A stretch of DNA of 64,000 nucleotides, taken from contig OX463852.1 in the NCBI GenBank assembly GCA_949825065.1, positions 15,960,189 to 16,024,188 on the forward strand, written 5' to 3'. The notes under the pieces are model-generated. The model ran no database searches and was not told where the DNA came from. It was given only the letters and a program-made list of their open reading frames with translations. Below are positions 55,960-64,000 of the stretch, piece by piece (position 1 is the stretch's first letter; each line of letters starts with the position of its first letter). Position numbers and translations under genes: made by a program. Source of the DNA: Odontocerum albicorne. Its lineage: Eukaryota > Arthropoda > Insecta > Trichoptera > Odontoceridae.

Positions 55960-56090
55960 ACCCAAAGTACGATAAGATTATTTTTATGCATGTTGTCGCA
56001 AGTCTTTTGGCAATCTGCAATTCTTGGATTACTATTGTTGGTGATATAAACATATACAAGTCCTATAAATAAGTCACAATTATATATGTA
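55960..56090. mobile_element. Internal fragment of the pogo-like element
   Basis: AAGTACGATAAGATTATTTT, TGCATGTTGTCGCAAGTCTT, TTGGCAATCTGCAATTCTTG, CCTATAAATAAGTCACAATT match 53898-54010 in order with scattered substitutions and a small indel. Termini are absent. Confidence 0.7.
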
Positions 56091-56697
56091 TTATGCATTT
56101 ATTATATTTCATGAACTTGGCGATAAATACTGAAAAAAAAACTTTGGATAAATATACGATACTTGCTAAAAATACATGCTAAATAATACATGCTAAAAAA
56201 AAGCTAAAGGCACATTGTATAAAAAAAACAATAATTTTTCGTTACATTACACACATTCTACTCAAAGTTACAGAAAAATCAATATTTCAGTTTAGAATAA
56301 AAATATTTCATTAAATCCTTTCTCATTGAAAATTATTTAATCCAGTAGACCATTGTGTCACTTCCGTCTCCACATTTGAGATAGATTGACGGAGGCAAAA
56401 TGGTTACAAGGCCTAACAAAATGTCCAATCAAAGTCCGCCCAAACTATCCAAAAGGTTTAACAAATTTGTGGCCTACTAAGGTCTGTGTTGTGATAAGGG
56501 ATAGAGAAAATACGCCTATAAAATATGTTGTAAAAGTTACTGTTTACATCAAACAAGATCCAACATATTGATAGAGGTATCCGTAAAAAATGATGCTGTT
56601 TTGATAACGTAAACGAAATTTCTCCAAAGATTTTTGGTTATTTTGTAGAATTATTTGGTCAAACTGATAGTGTTATTGGTTAACATATGTCGATATC

Positions 56698-56758
56698 AAA
56701 CTATTGGTTTAAAGATGATTAAACTATTGTTTGTATTAAACTATTGGTTTAAAGATGA
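56698..56758. repeat. Direct repeat, 21 bp x 2, 19-bp spacer
   Basis: AAACTATTGGTTTAAAGATG plus A at 56698 and 56738. The spacer carries a further TTAAACTATTG. Confidence 0.85.
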
Positions 56759-56889
56759 AGACTAATAAAATAGGAAAATAAATATTTTTTCGAGAATAAG
56801 ATAAGTGTTCTTAGTAAAGGAGGTAGAGGGAAGGCTTTTGTCGTATTCTTGTTGAATTAAATATACACATAACCCTATACGGGGTATGT

Positions 56890-57165
56890 ATTTTTCGACC
56901 TCCGTAGCCTTATTGGCAAGATACTTACTTATCTTCCACCCGGAGGGTTTCGATTCCCTATGATACCTTAAAAAATCTACCAATCTGATTAGAGTTCGTC
57001 TGGTAGCAACACTTGCACTCCCTAGACGTAGGCGAGTGTTGTTAATTATCCATGTGTGGTAGTATTTTCTTCTTATCCCGAAGGCTCAATTACTAGAAAT
57101 AAATAAAATATTGTCTCTCAGTTATGCTCGTCCACATATTGTCATAATCAATTTAGATACGACGA
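56890..57165 (+). mobile_element. SINE-2, near full length
   Basis: TCCGTAGCCTTATTGGCAAG (A box), GGGTTTCGATTCCCTATGAT (B box), TCGTCTGGTAGCAACACTTG, TAGGCGAGTGTTG, ATCCCGAAGGCTCAATTACT, ATTGTCTCTCAGTTATGCTC. Confidence 0.75.
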
Positions 57166-57189
57166 TTTTTGACTTATTTTTTAAAGTTT

Positions 57190-57430
57190 ATATTAATTCA
57201 GTGCCTAATTGCTAAGAAGCTTATTTCATATCCGTTGGTTTAAGGTTCAGAACTGTTCTAAAAATACATAAAAGATCTGTCTCGTTAAAGGTTCGTCTTA
57301 AAGGTTAATGTAACCTTTTGATGTTACTACTCCAGTAGCTCTTAACCCAATGTTTAGATTAATGGAGCCGAATAAAATATTCTTCCCAGGCACGATCTTC
57401 AAAATATCCGCATTACCATTGTCGATTTAT
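57190..57430 (+). mobile_element. SINE-2, degraded, in tandem
   Basis: AGTGCCTAATTGCTAAGAAG (A box), GTTTAAGGTTCAGAACTG (weak B box), GTCTTAAAGGTTAATG, then CTCTTAACCCAATGTTTAGA, TTAATGGAGCCGAATAAAAT, CCCAGGCACGATCTTCAAAA. It sits about 25 bp after the previous copy, same orientation. Confidence 0.6.
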
Positions 57431-58059
57431 TGCGTACTACCTAACAAATGAATCAATAGATGCCAAGTTTCGAGGCTTCTCTGAAGATCACATAATATAA
57501 CATATGATCTTATAAGTGTTTCTCTGTTTTCTCAGTTTATATTTTTTTTATCTTGTTACACTTGAAAAACTGGAAAAACCAATGAAATGAATTATAACAA
57601 ATAATATAGAACCCATTTTTGTGGACATATCTTTATGTATGCTTAGACAGATGTTTCATGAAAAATGGAATTAAAAGGTACAAAATCTGATTACTACAAT
57701 TTTGGGTATAATTTAGAGAATCCAATAACTTAAAATCAACGTGCATTTCAACTGAAGTTGGAAAAACAATATTTTAAATATACAATTATATAAAAGCGGA
57801 TTTTGACCAATCACGTTAAATTTTCTTATATTGCAGCATTCCGAATAAAGTTATGCCTTATTGTTTACGACAGCCCCCAAAGCTTGTTTTATCCATATTA
57901 TTGAAACATACAGCGCAATCAGACAAACTAATTCGATAAAACATCTCGGCGACACTTCGTGTCCCCCCTGAACTCTACGACTTTTGTATCTCTGTGCTGC
58001 ACGCCACTGGTGTTGGATATAATAATTGGACAAGACGTGATTTTCATTGCCATTAAGGC

Positions 58060-58150
58060 TCCCATTGTCTAGCCCAGGGGCGTAACGTGCCGCGAGAGGG
58101 GGCAGGGGGCCACTTTGTTAATTAGAAATCTCAGAAAGGGGAAAGTGCCA
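58060..58150. repeat. GC-rich patch resembling a transposon end
   Basis: CCCAGGGGCGTAACGTGCCG followed by GAGAGGGGGCAGGGGGCC stands out from the AT-rich flanks. CAGGGGCGTAAC-type words are common ends of non-autonomous DNA elements. No partner end was located. Confidence 0.3.
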
Positions 58151-58804
58151 GGAAGAATTCAAAAGAATGCTACAATATGTCTTCGAACCCTCGATTGACT
58201 TGACCGGCTTATTATGTTCATAGTAATGAGCATTTTTTGTCATGCTTTCATTTTAATTAAAAATTGTATTTTTTCAAATTGACTCGCTCACAATTTTTAT
58301 GAAAAATATTGATTTATGCGTTCAAATATTTATATTGTTTAGCGATTTTTTACCATTTATAATGAAAAGTAATTTTGAATGAAACCTGTTTTTGTATGTT
58401 TCTCATATACTATGTATACGTATAATTACGAGTCAGTAAATAAATAAGAAATATGCTTTCATAATTACACACATATTTGTTTTACACACATTTATATACG
58501 AGTATTATAAATCTAAATAACTGAATAAAATGACAGAACATCATCGTAACTTTGTATTGGATCTTGGCTCATTCGAATGCGTTTAAGCAATATAAACCTT
58601 AAACTTTCTTTCATATAGTTTTTACACGTATATATTTTTTTCAATATAACATATTAATGACGTGAAAAAAGAATCAATAATGACAATTCTCATCAATTTT
58701 CAAGCCATAGTTTTTTTCATTATTCTTACTTACAACAAATGTGGCTGATACAAAAAAATATATTTAAAACACATTTTTTTACCTATTTTTATATAAAACG
58801 TCAG

Positions 58805-59000
58805 CGTTTTACGGGTTGACCTCACTTACTGGAAAGAGACCCTAACAAAATAAGGAAAGGGGGCTCAAGAATCAAAGTTCCTCTCTTGATGAGGGCCACA
58901 TCACCAGAGGGAGGAGCTAATGTGTCACATGAGTGACGCCTCTGGATCGTGGAGACGCCTTTGCTTAGATGGGAGCTGACATGACTCAAACATAACAAAA
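58805..59000. other. GC-rich unique segment, unknown
   Basis: The stretch from GGGTTGACCTCACTTACTGG through GAGGGAGGAGCTAATGTGTC to TGGGAGCTGACATGACTC is far richer in G+C than its flanks. No long frame and no match to other repeats in the window. Possibly a transposon remnant. Confidence 0.3.
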
Positions 59001-59364
59001 ATCAGTTTTGTAATATAAAACGTCGTTTTCCTTAATATGACTCAAGTAGATTTTGATGGTTTTTCTCTCATGATTTAAAAAAAAATCTGAATATAAATCT
59101 TGATATTTCATTCAAAAAGACGTTCATTCATTTAGATGATGATTCACAACTCACAGTCAGTCGTAATAAATGTTGTCAAAACTACCGCACGTGGAGTGAA
59201 CATTACTTTCATAATAAATTAGATTTGTTTTATATAATATTTGGCGTAAACGAATCAGAAACCCCAGGAGTGGAAGTCAAATATCTTATGATCTTACTAC
59301 ATATGTATTTTATTTTAATCAAGGCATGTGATAAGTATAATTGCATTATAAAGACACATAACAG

Positions 59365-59530
59365 CCTTCATGACGTAGTGCTTTTATAAGTCAAGGTTTC
59401 AGGTTCAATTCATAAATGACCAAATAGTAAAAAAAATGTCTTAGTCTATTTCTACGTATATCTTTACGTACAAACCTTTTTGCATCTCCCTAATTGGTTG
59501 AAAAAAATATTACAGCAATTACCGACAACG
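59365..59530 (+). mobile_element. SINE-1, strongly degraded
   Basis: ATGACGTAGTGCTTTTATAA (A-box position), TTTCAGGTTCAATTCATAAA (B box), GTCTTAGTCTATTTC, CTAATTGGTTGAAAAAAATA and GCAATTACCGAC in the tail. Confidence 0.45.
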
Positions 59531-59570
59531 GAAAAAAAACACGACGTTATTTGTACCATGGTGTAATTTA

Positions 59571-59706
59571 TTGACACATATCAATGGATACGATTACATA
59601 TTCATATACTAGCATATAAATTCTTCCTTACAAATTAATTGGCACATATCAATGGATACGCTTACATATTCATATACTATCATATAAATTCTTCCTTACA
59701 AATTAA
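59571..59706. repeat. Tandem repeat, 68 bp x 2
   Basis: Units start at 59571 (TTGACACATATCAATGGATA) and 59639 (TTGGCACATATCAATGGATA) and differ at three positions or so. Confidence 0.95.
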
Positions 59707-59847
59707 GCATAGATTTTTGACATCTTGGCAATAATATGAAATTAAACCTAAATTAAGAAAATGTATGAATGAACTTTTTAGCAAAATGAGAGGATTCAAT
59801 ATATTATTTATAGGTAACACTGTGGAGTTTTAAAACATTGTACTGGG

Positions 59848-60056
59848 TTTAGTCAAACAATATTTATTCAACTTTATATAACGATATAACCCTACCGGTT
59901 TAAATGTGTTCACCTTCTCCTCAGAGAAGCACACACATGACATCATCAGGGGAGCACAAACAGATTTTGTTTATGTTCCCCTGTAAAGAGGTGAAAACCT
60001 TGAAACCGATAGGGTTATACCGTGATATAAAGTGGAATAAACAGTGGTTGACTAAA
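59848..60056. mobile_element. Foldback element, copy 2
   Basis: Arms 59848-59916 and 59988-60056 are reverse complements with several mismatches: TTTAGTCAAACAATATTTAT against the complement of ATAAACAGTGGTTGACTAAA, then AACCCTACCGGTTT against the complement of AAACCGATAGGGTT. The centre has a nested inverted repeat CAGGGGAGCACAAACA / TGTTTATGTTCCCCTG (59947-59992). No ORF. Confidence 0.75.
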
Positions 60057-60705
60057 TAAATTACAATAACAGAATATGACTTTATACGCATATTGATCAA
60101 CATTGACATATAATCTGGAAAAAATAAAATTCAAATGAAAAGAAAATTAAATATGAATTAAATCATACACATTTTCAAATCATGTGTATGTATGGTAAGA
60201 CACAGAAACAAGTAAGCTAAAGAGATATAATTCAGTGGGATCAGATAAATAGAGATAATTCAGTGGGATAACTCAATTCAGTGGGATCCAAAAATACAAC
60301 TTAAAACAAGAAACATATAACTTATAAAGCAAGCTTAGCTACAGTTCAGCTTTTTTTCGTAATCAAATAGTTTTAAGAGTACTTTGATTATGAATCTAGT
60401 AAAGACTGCTCACAAATGTCACTTAATAAAATTGAATTGAATCAATTGTGTTCTAATCTGGATCAGAAGCATATATTAAAACTAAAATAATTATTTACGA
60501 GTAAGAATGTTGAACAAAACACATCACGTTTGTTGCATCTTTAACACACACCACCTAATTAATTAACAATACCATATTTCTTCTTTATGTACCGTCTCCG
60601 GTCCCCGTCCGGTCTAATGTTGGCGATCACCCTTGAGAAAATATATCTCTCTTTGGCGACATGGAACAGTTCCTCAACTGTCGGGATAACTTTTCATCTA
60701 CGTTT

Positions 60706-60883
60706 TAATTTATTTTTATCAAACACTGTTTATTCCACTTTTTTGTGGCGGTATAACCCTACCGGTTTCAAGGCTTTCACCTCATCTTCAGGGGAGCACA
60801 AACAAGACTAAATGCTGTTCGAACTGGTACCGATATACACGCTTCAAAAAGTGGAATAAACAGTGTTTGATAAAAATAAATTA
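60706..60883. mobile_element. Foldback element, copy 3, perfect 38-bp arms
   Basis: 60706-60743 (TAATTTATTTTTATCAAACA onward) is the exact reverse complement of 60846-60883. Between them lie GGCGGTATAACCCTACCGGT, TTCAAGGCTTTCACCTCATC and TTCAGGGGAGCACAAACAAG, blocks shared with copy 2. The flank after it (TACAATGTCTTTAAACCTCC) matches the flank at 51465, so the repeat unit is larger than the hairpin. Confidence 0.8.
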
Positions 60884-61289
60884 CAATGTCTTTAAACCTC
60901 CACAACGTTAATGCCTTAACTATAAACAACATATTCATATACGAATGTTGCGTAATCAAGACAAGCGCCATTTACCGGCCCTCAATAACAATACCACATT
61001 ATTATATTTTTCTTATGTATTATATGTATAACCGTATCTTGTAGGGTAATAAGAAAGAAGTCTTCGAGTTCCAGTAAAATGTGTATTCTTCAAGAGCACG
61101 ATATGTGTGTAAGTGTAAATATTAAAAAAAAAAAAAAGCAGTTTCTTTGAAATACATGCTCGTATTTTCTTAATTTGCACCAAAAAAACATTTCGCTAAA
61201 AACGTTGGCACCCCAACTTGTTTTCCGAAAATTTGAAAAATTGCAAATTCGCAGCTACACAATATAAAAAATAAAATAAAGATGGGCCG

Positions 61290-61440
61290 AATATATCATG
61301 CAGCCAGGGAGCGAGGGGCGAGAGGCCACTCTCCAAGTCATGTGGCTATTATTCTTAATTATGGTGGCACCCCTGGGGTAGTTTGGGGCCCACACGCACC
61401 CCAGCTAGATTGCTTGGGCCACAGTTTCGACAACTTTTAA
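61290..61440. other. GC-rich segment, unknown
   Basis: CAGCCAGGGAGCGAGGGGCG, GTGGCACCCCTGGGGTAGTT and TGGGGCCCACACGCACCCCA stand out from AT-rich flanks; no frame and no recognised repeat. Confidence 0.3.
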
Positions 61441-62099
61441 AACTAATTTTTCACATAATTAAATAACTTGTCGAGGATCCTCCGGAGCGCTCGAGTAGTT
61501 GGAATTAAAAATTATAAATGAAAGCTTCAGTTTCTACTCACAGTGAAAAATGTTCGATTTTATTTTCAACTTACATAGAATAAAATACAGCCAGATTAGC
61601 ATATTGGTAAACTGACAATCGTTTTCAACCCATCTAGTAATAATAATAAATTAACCGTTTTTACACCAAACTCTTCAAGAGCGCTCTAATAAAATAAATA
61701 CTCGTATATGTAAATTGAGTATAAGTATAGGACGGTGGTGGCTACTGCCATTAGGATAGGTACTTTCGCATCTGCATATGTAAAAAAACATATATAGTAA
61801 GAAAACAGCAGAAACATTACCAAAGGAAGATCAACTACAGTGAAACCTTTGTAGATCTTCCTATGTGTAATGTATGTCTGTATGTGTATGTATGATATGT
61901 AGTGTTCATGCCATATGTAATCATGAATTTTAATAAAATCTTCCAAAATAAGTTGTATTCAAGTCCTTCCTCAAGCTGCACACACCACCCATATCTCTTA
62001 AAACTAGAGGCAGACCAGCAACGGCAAAAGCCCTGTCATAATATCCACCCCTATTCGAGAGATTCGGGACAATAATTTAATTAAAATAAAGCTTTACTA

Positions 62100-62225
62100 A
62101 AATAGTCCATACAAGTAGTATATAAGGTATAAAGAGATTGGAAAAAACTAGGAAAGCGTACCATGACCAAATTAATCAAATTCTGAAAGAGGGAAGAGTA
62201 ATAATCCTTTAAAATAGGGCCGTAG
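62100..62225 (+). pseudogene. LINE-C C-terminal fragment
   Basis: The frame reads KRLEKTRKAYHDQINQILKE then GRVIIL and a stop. It matches the TRKTWHD-INQILKEG segment at 30590-30960, on the opposite strand. Confidence 0.65.
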
Positions 62226-62519
62226 CATTACAAGGTGTATGAACTAGGCAGAAAAGAAAAAAGAGATCCGTTTTCTTTCCTCCACTCTGGCAAAATGGTG
62301 ATCTTTATCATGAAAGGGTATTTAAAACATATTTGTTTTTCGCATTGTGAAAAAATTGTGGTAATTTTTCACACTATGGTAGTTCTTTTCATATTTCACT
62401 ATGTCCAAAAGTTTCCGGCCTAAATCAATTTAAGCATGTTTATGCAAATACCATGTGAAATTAAACGACGGGGGCGTCTTAGTCATTAAAATTCTGTCAA
62501 GATTTTTCATTATGAAAGA

Positions 62520-62690
62520 AACTTTCTCTCGAGATATTCAATTTTTAACATTTCAGAATATAACGAATCATTACGTCTTTTATCGGCTCTAGTTGATATA
62601 CATACTATTTAACTGTTATACTACATTTCCTGACCATGCCATAGGCATGTCTGTCCATACATGCTCTAACTTGTCCAGGCCGGTAACATT
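62520..62690. repeat. Dispersed repeat, partner at 12890-13010
   Basis: Contains TTTTTAACATTTCAGAATAT, TACGTCTTTTATCGGCTCTA, GTTGATATACATACTA and, after an insertion, AACTTGTCCAGGCCGGTAAC. Confidence 0.65.
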
Positions 62691-62879
62691 TGGACCTTAA
62701 TGGTTGTGGATAAAAATTCTATACTTAAAATTTTGATAGACCCAAAATGTATTAACACTTCAATGTTTTATAAAAAAATTACTAACATGTTAGAGTGCTA
62801 TTCTAAAAAAATAAAGGAAAAACTCGAGATTTGAAAAAAAATATATTACCATGTTAAGAAACTCTGATATGCAACACAT

Positions 62880-63145
62880 TGGTTTGGGGGCAGTCTCATA
62901 GGCGCCATAGAAAAATCCTCCCTATACAAATGACCATATGTTATGGAGAAAATATCCTCCCTTCGTGGAGTAGCTTCTCCATTGAGGCAATGGGCAACAC
63001 CACGGTGGGTAGAAGAATATCACGCTTCGAGGTCATTTTTTCATTTCTCTACAGTGTCAGACTTATGGGTGATAAGTCTGAAGGAACAAGTCCTTTGTCA
63101 GGAATGTCTCGGGAGTCATTTGCGTCATATATTCAATGATTAAGC
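62880..63145 (+). other. Protein-like open segment, unidentified
   Basis: Two overlapping plus frames are open through this GC-richer block. The one ending at 63143 reads SPLRQWATPRWVEEYHASRS and then FHFSTVSDLWVISLKEQVLC then QECLGSHLRHIFND, which looks like real protein sequence rather than AT-rich noise. No domain is recognised; it could be the tail of an unrecognised transposon protein or a gene relic. Not called as a gene because no start or splice signal stands out. Confidence 0.25.
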
Positions 63146-63271
63146 TTGTTTCATTGTCAAGTCCGGCCTTGTTAACCCCTTGATACTGAAAAGTTACTTT
63201 GTTTTATTTTTATTTTATTTGTTGCGACATTTTTCTTTTTATTTTATTTACGATGTTGAGAAAGCTAACCA

Positions 63272-63323
63272 TTATATTTGTTCAAATAATATTTGTTCAA
63301 TCTATTATATTTGTTCAAATAAA
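63272..63323. repeat. Short repeat ATATTTGTTCAA x 3
   Basis: The word occurs at about 63274, 63289 and 63307 with irregular spacing. Confidence 0.75.
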
Positions 63324-63384
63324 TCTTAATAATAAATTACTTTATTTTTCCTGTATTATATTTTTAATGTATATCCCATGTAGC

Positions 63385-63530
63385 AACATCTCCCAACCAA
63401 TCGGAAAGATGTAAACGAAGTATTAACTGAATCTCAGACTAAAACTATTTAAAAAAAGGTATCCACTGGGAATCGAACCCGTAACCCCGTGGTTGACTGA
63501 CGGATAGCTTACCAACTATGCCACGGGTAT
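63385..63530 (-). mobile_element. SINE-1 head and body
   Basis: On the minus strand CGTGGCATAGTTGGTAAGCT (A box) and TACGGGTTCGATTCCCAGTG (B box) are both intact. The body has TAGTCTGAGATTCAGTTAAT and the tail a damaged CGATTGGTTGGGAGATGTTG. Intact boxes could still bind TFIIIC. Confidence 0.75.
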
Positions 63531-64000
63531 ATTTTTGCTGCACATGTTTAGTAAATATATTTACTTATTTAAACACGTCTTGGCATAACGATGAAATATT
63601 TTGACAATTAATATTAATCCAGTTTATCGTATAAATAAGTTAAACATGCACGTAACTTGGATTATTGACTGGATTTTATTGCACTTCAGAAAGATCCCAG
63701 TCTTGACTGATCTAATATTCGAGAAATTAGACATCAGAACCAACTGCAGCCTTCGCATATCAGTTTTATATAAATTCATTTTTTTAAACTATAGTTATCG
63801 AAACAATTATGTTATAACACATTGTTGCATGAATGATTCAAATGCAGTTAAAAAATTTATTTCAATTTTAGTCTCTAAATTTATCCTTTGTTGTTTCAGC
63901 ATCAACCTACCAACGAAAAATCAAATCGCAGTTTTTATTGTATCTTCATGTTAGCATCATTTAACTCAGTAAAAATGTTTTTATTTAACGAACATTTACT

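Noticed and set aside
60706..60883. Hammerhead ribozyme in the foldback family
   Set aside because: CTGAAGA ... GAAACCGGTAGGGTTATACCG on the minus strand resembles the CUGANGA/GAAA core with a stem III, but the closing U-H cleavage position is absent in this copy and the core is broken in copy 2. A covariance-model search could revisit it.
63430..63530. tRNA gene on the minus strand with both boxes intact
   Set aside because: The cloverleaf arms do not close and the sequence continues into the SINE-1 body and tail, as in other copies.
63601..63954. 117-codon ORF at the right edge
   Set aside because: It begins with a non-ATG codon and is Ile/Phe/Asn/Leu-rich, as expected from AT-rich non-coding sequence.

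Overview
The window looks like gene-poor, AT-rich (about one third G+C by eye) nuclear DNA of an arthropod, most likely an insect. The evidence is the transposon content: mariner elements, jockey- and RTE-like non-LTR retrotransposons, tRNA-derived SINEs, and pogo-like and hAT-like non-autonomous elements. There are no operons, ribosome binding sites or dense long ORFs. No host gene can be named with confidence. The order of insect (for example Lepidoptera or Hemiptera) cannot be settled from the sequence alone.

Layout. 0-6 kb: SINE heads, a LINE RNase-H-region relic, a possible small coding exon (1556-1765) and a rearranged Tc/mariner-type element (3351-4342). 6.8-8.1 kb: the best-preserved gene in the window, a complete mariner (6801-8086) with an uninterrupted 339-codon DD34D transposase, 31-bp TIRs and a TA duplication. 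8.7-16 kb: LINE fragments, including one at 9560-10275 whose 3' end matches the tail of a local SINE family, a second dead Tc/mariner relic, an RTE relic, and a SINE whose Pol III A-box region is amplified seven-fold (39-bp unit). 16-26 kb: a hAT-like MITE with degraded 8-bp duplications, satellite-like repeats, SINEs, LINE pieces and a 230-bp hairpin MITE (25543-25772). 26-39 kb: AT repeats, hairpins, a decayed second mariner (32172-33432), tandem repeats and LINE fragments. 39-48 kb: a mostly featureless stretch, then a candidate exon (45995-46113) and an inverted pair of SINEs. 48-64 kb: SINEs, LINE 3' ends with a conserved stem-loop, a pogo/Tigger-like element (53557-54232), a well-preserved LINE C-terminal piece (54480-54770), and foldback elements, one with perfect 38-bp arms (60706-60883).

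Family names used here are local labels. SINE-1 is a tRNA-derived head plus a LINE-like tail containing GGAAGAGATTGCCAC. SINE-2 has the same kind of head plus a body with CGAGTACGTGTGCGAG and a tail near ATTGTCTCCCGGC. SINE-3 is a different tRNA-like head. LINE-A is the possible SINE-1 partner. LINE-B has a 3' stem-loop. LINE-C has a C-terminus like GRPRKTWLDQ and a 3' end with GGCATGATGATATG. The mobile elements interact in a simple way: LINEs supply the retrotransposition machinery, SINEs appear to borrow LINE 3' ends, and the intact mariner could in principle mobilise copies with matching TIRs. All identifications come from reading motifs; no database search was run.
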